Part shown: positions 46,650-58,900 of the stretch, in pieces | How positions within the stretch are numbered: the stretch's first letter is position 1 | Layout of the letters: the number at the start of each line of letters is the position of its first letter | Assembly (NCBI GenBank): GCA_003254905.1 | Contig: QANU01021226.1 | Coordinates: 1-64,000 of the forward strand | Direction of reading: 5' to 3' | Origin: Nissolia schottii | Lineage: Eukaryota; Streptophyta; Magnoliopsida; Fabales; Fabaceae | Length of the DNA stretch: 64,000 bases | The notes under the pieces: model-generated | What the model saw: the letters and a program-made list of their open reading frames with translations, nothing else | Told to the model about the DNA's origin: nothing | Databases searched by the model: none | Position numbers and translations under genes: made by a program

Positions 46650-49600
46650 ATGAAATTGAAAGGGTTCAAATCCCCAATTTCTTCTTTGCTCCTCCTAGTT
46701 TTCTTTCTCAATTTTGTCCTTGTTATTTTCACTCCTTCAAATGATGAAGACCACGCGATTCAAGTTCGCTCAGATTCCCTTCAAGCACAGCTACAACATC
46801 GCCAGCTTGTTTCGACCACTGCAAATGAAATCTACAATTTCACAATTCATACAAAGATTAAGGTAATTAAACCTTGATTAAGTTTGAAAGGATGTTTATT
46901 TTCTTTCGTATTCTCGTTATTATTCTTAGATGCCCTTCTGCCCTATTGTATATTCAGGTTGGCCATGGTTTGGAGAGGATTGAAGAAGGTTTGGCACGAG
47001 CACGAGGCTTAATCCGGGATGCAATTCGGTCCAGGAACTACACAACGGCGGCCACGAAAAGGGGTTTCGTACCGAAAGGGTCCGTCTACTGGAACCCACG
47101 CGCTTTTCATCAGTTAAGTTCGAAGCTATTCTGAATTTCCTGAGACTCTTTTGTTCGTGTGGTCGTCGCTATTCTAGTACTACCGTTTTTCCTAGCTAGC
47201 ATAGTAAGTGCATAAATAATAAGGAAACTCTTAAAAATGCATAGGTCTATGAGTTTTGACACTTCCCTAGCCCACATTTTCAAGATTCAGTCTATGTGAT
47301 TAGAAAAAAGCGATAAAAATTAAACAAATTTTTTTATAGGAAGAAAAAAAACTGAAATTTTATACATTTTCAAGAAGAAGAAAAAGTGCATTTAAAAGCC
47401 TTTATTATTAAAGTATAGTTTGATCACATTTAATCCTTCAAACGTGTATACTTTAGTTGTGTCCTGTTAGACAATTTTACTCTTTTGCCCTTATTATACA
47501 AACTAATTACTAAAATATCCCTGCTTTGAAACATATTACAAGAGTATTACGGTTTTGACTGACGTGGCTTCGGTGGTAGCGTGACAGTGCCACATTAGAT
47601 TCGCCAACCTTGTTGGCGAATCCAATACAAATTCGCCAATTGGTCAGGTGAATTCTAAACAAATGTGGTTTAACGAAAAATGTAATTAAAATTGTATTAG
47701 TTATTCTAATAAGTCATTGTAACTACATTTATAATTTTTGTTAATTTGTTTAGGCACATGTGAAAAATCTGGTTTCTTATGTAAGTTGCAAAAATCCAAA
47801 AAATAATTTTGCAAAAAGACTGGGACACTCTTTATCATGCGCGCGGTAGAGCAAATCCATCGATTTGCACTTCGAATAGCCCAAATGGCTTGGACTCATG
47901 CGCGCCAGCCCAACTCCCTTCTCAACTATTTTTAGTAATACAACAACTACTAAAAGGTATATAAACACTTAAAAGATTTGTGATCTAACCAATGTGAGAC
48001 TAGAACTTTTGAAATGCCAAAATGTGAAACACTTAGTTCACACAAGTTCACATCACCATGCTTTGCACTATATAGCCACTATACACACACTATTCACTCA
48101 CCTTATTTAATTCATTTTCCTTGTATATAGTCTTTTATCACATTTCCTTATTAATGATTATAGTAGAAAATTCATCTTGAAAATCTAGTGCAACATTTGC
48201 TTTGGGCCAAAATATGTAATTACTTTATGGTAAAATGTCTCAACGTATATCATAGGTTATATATAATTTATGTATTATAGCTGGATAGTGAAAACTATTT
48301 AATTCTAAATAATTATTCTCTAATGACAATATCACATTCTAATATACATTTTGCATTTGAAATTTTAGATATAAGATTTTTAGCCTAATACCATATACAA
48401 AATGATAAGAACGTAACAAAGTATGAGAAATAATCCACTAATCGTATAAAAATTTACACCATTAAATTTTTACCTTTCAACTTTTTAACTTTTCAAAATA
48501 ATTTAATTAATAATAAAAGCATGCCACGCACATGATGTAAAATTTCAGCATGAAAGAATCCTTTTCAAAAAAAAATGTCCGTATTCAATCATGGGCGAAT
48601 TCATACAGGTTATATGGATCCTCTAGTACAAGAATTTCATAAACTTAATCTTGCATTAATTTTCACCAACATAACAAAAACGCATTATTTTTCCATTCTT
48701 CAACATCTAAAAAACGAAGGAAATGTGATAAAAGACTATACACAAGAAAAATGGATTAAATAAGGTGAGTGAAGAGCGTCTCAGTCTTTTTGCAAAGTTA
48801 TTTTTTGGATTTTTGCAACTTACCTAAGAAACCATATTTTTCACATGTGCCTAAATAAATTAACAAAATTTATAAATGTAGTTACAATGACTTATTAGAA
48901 TAACTAATACAATTTTAATTACATTTTTCTTTAAACCACATTTGTTTAGAATTCGCCTAACTAGTTGGCGAATTTGTGTTGAATTTGCCAACCGTGTTGG
49001 CGAATCTAACGTGGCACTGCCATGCTGCCACTAAAGCCACGTCAGTCAAAACCGTGGTACTCCTGTAATATATTTCAAAACATAGATATTTTGGTAATTA
49101 ATTTGTGTAACAAGGGCTTGTCGTCATGTTAGGTAGATATGAAATTATGTGTTTAATACTAATTTGCTCCTATCATTGTTCTAAAATTACATCTTTTAAT
49201 TTTATTTTATTTAGAAAAAACAGTACATCGCTTAACAGTCAGATATTAGTCTATTCTTAATTCTTTCAAGATCTAATGTAATCAAATCACTTGTAATTTT
49301 TAAATGTACTATATAATATCATGCACCCGGGACAGTAATATTAAAAATCACTTAAATGTTGTGTTGCACGCAAGACTGATCTGATCTGTTTTTTGGTAGA
49401 TCTCAAAGTTGCTTTTGCAATTATATTGTTCATGGTATAATTACTAATTTACTATTCACAAATTCTTTAGTTACTACTGTACAAAATGATCCAATACAGT
49501 TTTAGCAAGGAATATAACGCGGGTCAATTAGAGTTATGTTTCTGTAACAATCCATTGACAATTTTTTTTTTTTTTTACAATCACATTTACAAAGGTACAT

Positions 49601-52037
49601 AATTTATGGTGACCCCACATATTTATAATTATAATGTACTTGTTTAAGGATTGCTATAGTAATTGATTAAAAAAAAATTGTTATGGTATGATTTCTCGGT
49701 CAATTAAGCTAAAATGAGGGAAATGTTCATTTTTGGTCTTTAAATGAAAACTCAAGTCACTTTAATTTTGAAATTTTAAAATCTAACATTTTAATCTCTA
49801 AAATGGTAACTTTTCGGTTAAATTAGTTTATCAATTTATTATCATTACTAAATTGTTATGTTTTCTCTAATTTTTTTACGTTAAATGAAAATGTGATAAT
49901 AGCTTAGGATGTATGATGTCATTAAAAACTGAAAATGTGGTTATGGTGACATTTAAAATTATAAATCTAATGCTCCTACAATCCCATTTGTAATTTCACG
50001 AGTTCTCATTACTCATTTGTAGTTCTAGTTGTTGTTACGATTTCATTTAATGTGACAAATTATAAAAAAAAAATGTGATAGTATAATAATGATAATAAGT
50101 TAGGAGGACTAATTTGACTTACGGCTTACAATTTTAGGGATTAAAACTCAAATTTTAAATCTTAAGAACCAAAATAACTCAAACTTATACTTTTAAAAAT
50201 TAAAATGAATATTACCCGTAAAATGGTGTTATCTGACGACATGGAAACAACACAGGAGTCACATGGAGATGATGAAGAGATTCAAAGTGTGGACTTATAA
50301 AGAAGGTGAACCACCCTTGGTGCATGATGGGCCTGCTAACAACAAATACGCCATTGAGGGCCAATTCATCGATGAAATGGACATTAGTAACAAGAGTCCA
50401 TTCAAGGCTACCCATCCTGATCAGGCCCACATATTCTTAGTTCCCTTCAGCGTCTCTAAGACCATTAGGTATGTTTTCAAGCCCAGAAAGACCAGATTGG
50501 ACTATGACCCTGAACGCCTGCAGAGATTGGTGGAGGATTATATTGGTGTTGTGGCGAATAAGTATCCTTACTGGAACAGAAGCAGAGGTGCTGACCACTT
50601 TCTTGTTTCATGCCATGACTGGGTAGGTCCACATGCCCTTAGTATATTTTGGTCACTATTTGTCTTTTTGTTATATTTTTTTTTCATTTTTTATTTTAAA
50701 AATTACCTTAAGTGCAATGAAATTTAAACTTAAGACTTTATACATATTATCTAAATCCTTTACCACTCATTTCAGATTTATAAAATGCACTTAATCTTAA
50801 GTTATCAAATGATTTGGTAGATATTTTCTCTCGTGTAAAAATTCATATGATCCAATAATGTGTTAGTATTACTATCGATTGTTGAATTTCATATCAAATG
50901 CCTAGTCAGTTTTTCATAAAAGAATATATATATTTCCAATAACTTTTCTTTTATTTAATTGTTATGTATGATTTAAAATAATTTAATATTTTTGTTCAAT
51001 TATAAACTATTGTACATGAAACTTTTGATGCAATAAAGATAAAACTTAATCACTTTTATTAATATGTCAGTATAATTTTTTTAATTTAATTTTGATGGAC
51101 TAACACAGTAAAAAGCTTTACACAATCATTAAATCAATTCATTTTATTTGGATGATTGATAGTCAATTATATACTGATTGCTAGTATATAATTGGATAGC
51201 AATGTAAAAATTCTTTACACTGTCAGTACATTTCAATCACATCCAATTTTTGCATGCTAAATGCATAACAATTAAACTTTAGGTTTCAACACTAATATTG
51301 TCAAATATATATTTTTGGGATCAAAATCACACAGACACCATACCATCATGCTTGAATTGATGATTCAGGGCCCAAGAATCTCACAAGCCAATCCCCAACT
51401 ATTCAAGCACTTCATCAGGGCACTCTGCAATGCCAACACCTCAGAAGGATTCATACCCAACAGAGACGTATCCATCCCCGAAGTCCTCTTACCCGTCGGA
51501 AAGCTGAGCCCACCAGACTGGGCCCAACATCCAAACAACCGCACAATACTGGCCTTTTTTGCCGGAGGGGCCCATGGTAACATTCGCAAAAACTTGCTCA
51601 AGCGTTGGAAGGACAAGGACAAACGAGTCGAAGTCCATGAGTACCTACCAATGGGCCAAGATTACACTAAACTAATGGGCCGAAGCAAGTTCTGCTTGTG
51701 CCCTAGTGGGCACGAAGTTGCAAGCCCAAGGGTGGTGGAAGCAATTTACGCCGGGTGCGTTCCTGTGATAATATGCGATAATTACTCTTTGCCCTTTGGC
51801 GATGTTCTTGATTGGAGCCAATTCTCAATGGAAATTGAGGTTGAAAGGATACCTGAAATTAAGACAATCTTGGAAAATGTTTCGAAAGATAGGTATAGGG
51901 AGTTGTATTTGAATGTGAGGAGGGTTAGAAGGCATTTTGTGATAAATAGGCCTGCAAAGCCTTTTGATTTGATGCATATGATACTTCACTCGATTTGGCT
52001 TCGAAGGTTGAATTTCAGGATAACGACTTCACAATGA
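46650..52037 (+). CDS. GT47 exostosin-family glycosyltransferase, gene 2
   Basis: Second member of the tandem cluster, with the same four-exon layout and the same intron phases as gene 1. Exons: 46650-46862, 46958-47112, 50256-50622, 51369-52037; 467 aa. The start is the first ATG in the open frame; it gives a short cytosolic tail (KLKGFKSP) and a strong membrane anchor at residues about 12-29. The frame is open upstream to a GTG at 46596 but has no earlier ATG. Conserved motifs: [89 protein letters not shown] and GCVPVII. The tandem position and the pattern of identity to gene 1 indicate a local duplication. The second intron is 3.1 kb because it holds a foldback transposon and a MITE. Substrate unknown. 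Confidence 0.93.
47487..49117. mobile_element. Foldback element in GT47-2 intron 2, related to the 8.4-kb element
   Basis: The ends are inverted repeats of at least 345 bp. The left arm (47487 to about 47838) matches the right arm (about 48765-49117) in reverse, including GGTTTTGACTGACGTGGC, GATTCGCCAAC...GTTGGCGAAT and GCAAAAAGACTG. The pairing resumes after an unpaired stretch of about 250 bp: 48091-48142 (CACTCACCTTATTTAATTCA) matches 48724-48775. The left arm therefore has an insertion or the right arm a deletion. The ACTAAAATA(T/C)CCCTG and GGCGAATT words are shared with the element at 8413-9639, so both belong to one superfamily. No 9-bp target duplication could be found, and no transposase is present. 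Confidence 0.75.
49720..50212. mobile_element. MITE-like repeat, copy 2, next to GT47-2 exon 3
   Basis: Matches the copy at about 13055-13565 over its whole length and has the same imperfect inverted ends (TTCATTTTTGGTC near the left, TTAAAATGAATATTA at the right). It ends only about 45 bp before exon 3 of GT47 gene 2, so it supplies most of the sequence in which that intron's branch site would be sought. Confidence 0.6.
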
Positions 52038-52524
52038 AAGGATTCTACATAAGCTCATTTTTCTGTTCCATTCTTAATGTTTCCATACATATAGCCATAA
52101 AGAAATAGGTTTTATACACTACTTTTTGTTTTTATTTTTAAGGGGAATGTCATAATTACTCCCCAAATTTTTTACCAATACTCTGCATTGATTTTTATTT
52201 AAAAAAAACTATTAATTGATTGTTAAATATTTTAAACGTTATTTTATTAGTCTTTTTATTTAAAATGTCCAAGGATTAATGATAGTAACATTTGGGGATG
52301 TTTAAGGACCATTTAATTTCTTTTTTGAAGGATTAAGGTGGATGCCAATAATTTTTTTTATAGATAATCACGTTCCTCCTTTATTTTTAACTTAAAAGTT
52401 AGGATTTTAACATAGAATAAAACAAGTTCCCGTGGGTTCTTCAAATTTACCATCTTAAACTTTCCACTACACCAACATTTCACCATGTATGTACACCCTA
52501 AGTTCTCGATCAAATATTATAATA
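52038..52524. other. Spacer after GT47 gene 2
   Basis: Presumed 3' UTR of gene 2 followed by AT-rich sequence with no recognised feature. Confidence 0.45.
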
Positions 52525-52640
52525 ACTATAAGCGTGTATAGTAATAGCGGGTGTGATTGGTCTCCGTAGTCAAGTGCTCCCTCTATTAATTCTTGACCCC
52601 AATTACTCTAAACCAACCACAATGAGTTGGAAATTACTCC
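52525..52640 (+). pseudogene. Promoter/leader remnant of a lost GT47 copy
   Basis: The sequence GTGTGATTGGTCTCC...AAGTGCTCCCTCT...ATTCTTGACC...CTAAACCAACC closely parallels the leader of GT47 gene 3 at about 55735-55840 (ATGTGATTGGTCTCTCC, AAGTGCTTCCTCT, ATTCTTGACC, CTCAACCTAACC). It appears to be the upstream part of the exon-1 relic at 54060-54330, now separated from it by two MITEs and other sequence. Confidence 0.6.
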
Positions 52641-52782
52641 TACAGAATGCATATTGAACTTTAGATATTAAATTGTATGCATAAACATTAGTGATTGATT
52701 ATTAAAGAGACATGACAACTTTTTTTAATTAAAATTATTTAAAAAATAAATATGTGCATTTATCATCACTTTTGATTGTATT

Positions 52783-53106
52783 TAGGGGCTGTCAAACGGG
52801 CTAGCCCGACCCGTTTAGGCCGAACCCAGTTAACTTACGGGCCTAAATGGGCTGGGCCTAAACGAGCTTTTATTATTCGTGGGCCAGTTTTTTACATGTT
52901 TACTTTGTCCATTTATATGGGTAAACGGGTTAGTTTGCGGGTTATGTCCATGTTAACACTAAACGGGCCAATTTGGCCCGCGGGTTAAACGAGCCGGGCC
53001 TAAACGGGCTTTTACTATTTGTGAGCTAGATTTTATACGTTTGGTCCATCCATTTAATTAAGTAAACGGGTCGAGCTGGCGAGTCGATCTCATTTTGATA
53101 GCCCTA
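52783..53106 (+). mobile_element. hAT-type MITE, GGGCTGTCAAA family, copy 4
   Basis: Starts TAGGGGCTGTCAAACGGGC and ends TTTTGATAGCCCTA. The flanking 8 bp ATTGTATT (52775-52782) and ATTATATT (53107-53114) differ at one position. GC-rich internal words such as GGCCCGCGGGTTAAACG and CGGGCCTAAACGGGC are shared with copy 5. Confidence 0.85.
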
Positions 53107-53207
53107 ATTATATTTTAACGGTTAAGATGTGTCTATTTTAACATCTAAAGTGCAAACTGCACTTTAGAGAAGCCTAATCCATATGAGTTTCTCTTCTCTA
53201 TGCCAAT

Positions 53208-53515
53208 TAGGGCTATCAAACGGGCTAGCCCGGCCCATTTAGGCCCATACCGGTTAACACGTAGGCCTAAACAGGTCTTTGCTATTTGCGGGCTAGTTTT
53301 TATATGTTTAGTCTGTCCATTTAATGTGGATAAATGGGTTAGTCTGTGGTTTATGTTTATGTTAACACTAAACGGATCAATTTGGCCCGCGGGTTAAACG
53401 GGTCGGGCCTAAACGGACTTTTGCTATTCACGGGTCAGATTTTATATGTTTGGTCCGTCAATTTAATTGGGTAAACGGACTGGCCTCACGTGCCGGACTC
53501 ATTTTGACAGCCCTA
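53208..53515 (+). mobile_element. hAT-type MITE, GGGCTGTCAAA family, copy 5
   Basis: Starts TAGGGCTATCAAACGGGC and ends TTTTGACAGCCCTA, with a perfect 8-bp target duplication ATGCCAAT at 53200-53207 and 53516-53523. Same orientation as copy 4, only 101 bp away; the separate target duplications show two independent insertions rather than a tandem duplication. Confidence 0.88.
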
Positions 53516-53523
53516 ATGCCAAT

Positions 53524-54059
53524 AATAACGAGTTAATGAAAATAATGTGGTCCAAAAATACTATTTGTACACCAAAAAGTTTGATACTCTATGTATATTG
53601 TACAGAGAAATAATCATTATAAAATAAATAAACATTATAAAACAGAGAAACAAACACTGTCGTCAAACTTTTATATGTGCAACTAGCACGTGTGCATTTA
53701 ATATTACTTGTTTTTGTGTTTAATAATATTTGTTTATTGGTTTTGTGCGTACACGAACACATGTGTTTTTAATATCACTAGTTTATGTGTTTGATAATGT
53801 TTGTTTCAATGTTTTGTAATGTTTATTTATCTGCTTTGTAATGTTTATTATTCTATGTAGTGTACACGAGATGTCAATTTTTATGGTGTAAAAATAGCTA
53901 GACCGAATTTGGTCAACCATATTCTTAATAAATAAATTTTCAACAAACATTCCCATGCTATGTCTACTTCATTCCGATCCCCTTCAATTCAATTCCTTTT
54001 ATACAAATTAGCATAGAAAATACAAATTAAGCAAGGTGAACCATCAAACTCAGAAATTG
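53524..54059. other. Sequence between MITEs and the GT47 exon relic
   Basis: AT-rich with repeated TAATGTTTRTTT words near 53720-53860. It presumably contains part of the broken GT47 leader, but no clear match was seen. Confidence 0.4.
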
Positions 54060-54330
54060 ACATATATAATACGCATACATGGCATCAAATCCACATGATA
54101 ACTCATAATATTTCTTGGCTTGTATTATCCGTAATGTTGATCTTCTTTCTCTTCAAGGCCTTTCGTGCATATAATCGAAACCTTTTGACTACCATCAACT
54201 TTCCACCAATACAAGATCATCATCATCTCAACAAAACTCTTGATTCCGCAGCAGCTCCTAATTCGTGGAATTACAACATATATATAATTACAACAATTAA
54301 ATGGTTGTATATTTGGCCATTTCTATTGAA
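54060..54330 (+). pseudogene. Orphan exon 1 of a fourth GT47 copy
   Basis: Related base by base to the start of GT47 gene 3. The leader AAACTCAGAAATTGACATA parallels AAACTCAAAAATTGACATA, and the ATG at 54079 corresponds to the start of gene 3 at 55991 but now runs into a stop after nine codons. Beyond it the frame from 54095 reads [16 protein letters not shown], then HHLNKTLDSAAAP, matching the membrane anchor and stem of gene 3 ([19 protein letters not shown]). The likeness continues into the intron (TTGAATATTGAAAAGTT near 54327). No exon 2, 3 or 4 is found before gene 3 begins, so this is a partial duplicate or a copy that lost its catalytic part. Confidence 0.8.
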
Positions 54331-55715
54331 TATTGAAAAGTTATGTTGGTATGAATCTAGCTCAAATTTTAGATATGTTATTGTTGGTCTTTTGTTTAAA
54401 TTTACAGGTTGTGTGTGTGTATATAAAATCAACGTACAATACATGCGTGACCATCATATCTGTAATAATACATGCCTGCACAAAAAATATCTATATAAAC
54501 TATCTAATAGAATTGAAGTATTATATATGGTGAGTGTGGTTGTCATTTTAGTTGTTACCGTACGTTGCATCACTCAATTGTAAATTTCTTAAAATGAAAC
54601 TTAATTATTTTTTGATACATAATGTTTACAACGTGTGCACGTTTTAAAATTATTCATCACAACGTGGATGTATTTAAGTGTATTTTATTATGAGAAAAAA
54701 AATAATAGAAAAGAGATCAAACAATTTAAGTGCATTTTATTTGATTTCAGTTTTAAGAATAGAATTCATACCATGGCCTTTATTATTTTTATACATGAAT
54801 TTTGTTTCCAAATAATTGCAATAAAGGCAAATTATCTAATTGTTTCCATGTATTTCTAACAATTTAATCAACATGAAAATAACGGTAAGTGTTCATTTGA
54901 TAATAATTAAATTAATTAAAATTATTTCAATTTTATTAACTCTCGATTTAAACAAAATCCAAATGTATGAAATATCATATTAACTTAGATTATATTTATT
55001 TTTAGAGAAGATATTAATAAAACTTACTTTATTAAAATTTCATTTAATAATATCAATAAAAGTGTGATGCGATATAAAATTCCATAACAAATATTTAAAT
55101 AAATACATGTATCGTTTCTCCAATACTCAGCCCCAATTCCGACCATATCTTCACATAGGGGAATGAGATATATGCATTCAACATTGATTTGGTCATGCCG
55201 CGTTTATACTCCTTCAAATAAGTTCAACCCAAATCTTAATCTAGCAAGACTTTCATGAGATTCTTCAAAGTTCCACTTTCACTCATGCTCTATTCTATTT
55301 ATTGCGTGAAAACTCGAAGATTTCATTAAAAAGTATTGTGAAAATAAAAAAAATGTTATTGACCCACAAAATTAAATTGTTAAATAATAAATAAAATACA
55401 AGAAAAATAATATTACTCTAAAAAGCATTTAAAAATTTATTAACTTTCACGTATTTTTTCTTAATTAGCAAAAGCTATGAATCATAGATTTATAATTGTC
55501 AATTGTTGTTTTTCCAAATCTAACTATCACGACAAGTATTGACACCATAGTACATGTCTAAAAGTGAAACTCATCTTACTTTATTAGTTTAATTGTGATA
55601 TCTTTCCATTTATCTGAATGATTCACTTTAGAGAATTTGTATATTTTTTTTTTCAAAAAAATGATTTGCACTCCAATATTCACGATCCAAAACCCTTTCT
55701 TCCACTACTTAGCAT
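54331..55715. other. Intergenic DNA upstream of GT47 gene 3
   Basis: AT-rich and without a supported gene. The small frames at 54333-54859 lie in the decayed intron of the exon relic and beyond. Confidence 0.45.
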
Positions 55716-55720
55716 CATCA

Positions 55721-55729
55721 TTATATAAG
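55721..55729 (+). promoter_or_regulatory. Candidate TATA box of GT47 gene 3
   Basis: TTATATAAG about 265 bp before the start codon. If used, transcription would begin near 55755 with a leader of about 235 nt. The corresponding place upstream of the broken copy (near 52527) reads CTATAAGCG, so its TATA box may have decayed. Confidence 0.5.
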
Positions 55730-55990
55730 AGATGTGAATGTGATTGGTCTCTCCATAGAGTTAAGTGCTTCCTCTCTGTCCCGTTCAATACACGTTCTCA
55801 TTCATTCTTGACCACAACCTAGTCTCAACCTAACCTTGCACAAAAACGAGTCTCTCTTCTCTCAAAGTCTATAATAATTTGCTCAACTTCTTCACAATCA
55901 AACAAGTAAATTAAACCATCTACCTATCTATCCATCCATCTATCTATCTATCTATCACCAAACTCAAAAATTGACATAATTACTATAGAC

Positions 55991-58900
55991 ATGGTTGCAT
56001 CAACCATGATAGGGAATATTTCTTGGCTTGTATTGTCCGTAACGTCGATTTTAATTCTCTTCTTCACCTTATTTACATATAATTATAATCGAGAAGACAT
56101 AGCTCTCCTTTTCCCTAACTTCAACTTCCTACCACATCATGATCTCAACAAAACTCTTATTGATTCTACAACAAAAGCTCCTAGTTATGCCGTGGAATCA
56201 CAATTACAACATGTTAATCCACCGTTGAAGCCTCTCTTGTCACCTAGAGCTACCATAGAAATGATGAAACCCGGTGACAATTTCACAAACCATATCAAAG
56301 TGAGTCTTGTTATTCTTCTTCAATTTTTCACTCTTGAATATTGAAAAGTTTGGTGTGTATATATATATATATATTGTTATTATTTTAATTGTTTTTTTTA
56401 TTGATAGTATAAATTTTTTTTTACATTATCGTCTAGTCAAATTATGTCATATATATTCATGATTTTTGAAGTAGTGCAAAAGAGAAACAAACATTTTTAT
56501 TGATGCGACAAAATTTGATTGAATAAAAATGTTAAAATATTTTACACCGTGAGTCAGAGTGTCAGTGCTTAGTGATTAAACCTTTTTTCTTATTACTGAA
56601 TTGTGGTTTTTTAAAATAAATTTATGGGTTGTGTTTGTATATTTAATGATGTAATATATGGTGGTAGAAGAGGATTAATAGTGGCAGTTTAGTGAGAATT
56701 GAACAAAGCTTGGCTGAAGCAAGAGCAGCTATTCGGAGAGCGATACGAAGGCGGAACTTCACATCGGAGAAGGAAGAGATCTTTGTCCCCAGAGGAAACG
56801 TTTACAGAAATGCTTATGCTTTTCATCAGTTAAGTAACTATATTTTATTGTTATTATTCAAATTTATTTTTGCTATCTTCATATCATTTGATGTATATTT
56901 TGCTGTTATGATTACAATTTATTTTTGCTATCTGAATATCACTTTTTAATCTACATTTTGTTTACATCATAATGGTCAACATGTAACGTAATATATCGAT
57001 CATCATCATATAAGTCATAAATCATATATAATATTTTTTTTTACCAGATAAATCATATATAATATAGAAATGAAGTGCTGCTCTAAATTACTGCATATAT
57101 AAGCCGATGATGTGAAGTGCTGTTCTTATTTCATTTGAGAAGGAGGGATAACGTGAAAATTATACGGTGAAAGTAGTTGCTCTGTTGGTCTCAAATTGTT
57201 ACACAAAAATGTTATCATAATTTTGAGATGGATATGGTAACTAAGGGTGTGTTTTTTTTTTTTTTTAAATTTATTTTTTACGATGGTTAGGATATGATTA
57301 AGTAAAGTTTCTTAAAAGTGATAATTCTTTCAACCAGAGATTTTTTTTTTTCTGCAACTGTAATTCACTTACCAATCATTTAACTAAATGCTGACAATTA
57401 AATAAGAATCTGATAATCAATTAATAAGGATTTATTCCCATTTTCTTTAATTAAATTATATAAATATGAATAAAAAGTAGGGAAAATAACAAAAGAGATT
57501 CTAGCTCTCCATCACTCTATCTTTCTCTTTTTCCTTTTTGGTTACTCTCTATTGATGGGATAATTTTATTGCATAATAAATAATAACCTAATAAGTGTAT
57601 TGTTTTTAAGGTTCGATCGACATTCTCATGAAAATAATTGAATTGAATTTTTTCAATAATTCTAAATCATTACATTTTCCATAACCATATTGAAAATCAA
57701 TTAATGTGATTTCTGTGTACCAAAACAACTAATATAATACCGTTAAAAAATTATTATAATTTATAAAAGGAAAAATATATAAGAATTTATGGAAGGAGTA
57801 GAAAAATTTTTAGTGTTTCGTATCAAATATGATGAAAGGTGAAAAGTATCAAATCTAATGAAATCTGAAAAATGTGTATAACTGAACAAATTAGGAAAGC
57901 GTGTCAAATAATTTAAGGCAAACTTATGAAGCGTTTGGAATCAAATATTGTTTCATTCAAAACTGTGACTTTATTCTTCTTTTGGCTGCAGCATTTATAG
58001 AACACATTTGTTAAATTCACATATCTATTTTTCCCACTCGAAAATTGTCTAGTTTGGTAATGCTTTGTACTAACGCTTGGTTGCTTTGAATAGTTTAACT
58101 CCGACCAAGTTTTCACGTTTAAGTATTATGTATAAAAAAATTGAATTAAAATCCTCTAAAATTAAAAATTTCTTTAAAGTCTAAAGTGAGAAAATGAAAA
58201 AATGTGTACCTCTATATTAACAAACTGCATTGTGTGTGTAGTTTCACAAATTTCAAATTTAAAGAAAAGGTGTTTTTTTCGTGTGAGAAAATACAATTTT
58301 TTACTTTTTTATTTTTGATATTTTTAGAATTACATTCATTAAATTTTGTTATTATTTCATGTTCTATATGATTTTAATAAATTTTTTCATTAGTCAAATC
58401 ATTGAAAGAGTTAACGTGTAAGATATTTAGAGATTAACATACTATTTGAGCTTATAATGCCCATCTTCACAAATATTGTATGAAAAAATATTAATTTATC
58501 ATATTAAATCATATAACACGTTAATATGACATACTAGATAATGAAATGATAATAAAATTTAATGAATTTAATTCTAAAAATTGTTGAAAATAGAAAAATT
58601 TAGTAGGAGAAATATTTACTCCATATAAAACATTCGAGAAACCACCTTAAAAAGTTTAGGTTCCTTTCATGTTTTTTAGTTTTGTTTTGCCATGAGTGAT
58701 TACCATTATTATTTTTCTTTGTTTCTGTCAAATCCATAACCACGGTAGAAATTTGTGAAAATTTTTTCAGGAGTCACATAGAGATGTTGAAGAGATTCAA
58801 AGTGTGGACTTACAAAGAAGGTGAACCACCCTTATTCCACAATGGGCCCCACGTTGATATCTACGGCATCGAGGGACACTTCATGTCCGAAATCGAAAGC

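Noticed and set aside
52783..53515. Tandem duplication of one repeat
   Set aside because: Each copy has its own distinct 8-bp target duplication, so these are two separate insertions.
54333..54859. Small open frames after the GT47 exon relic
   Set aside because: They fall in decayed intron-like sequence and show no conserved residues.
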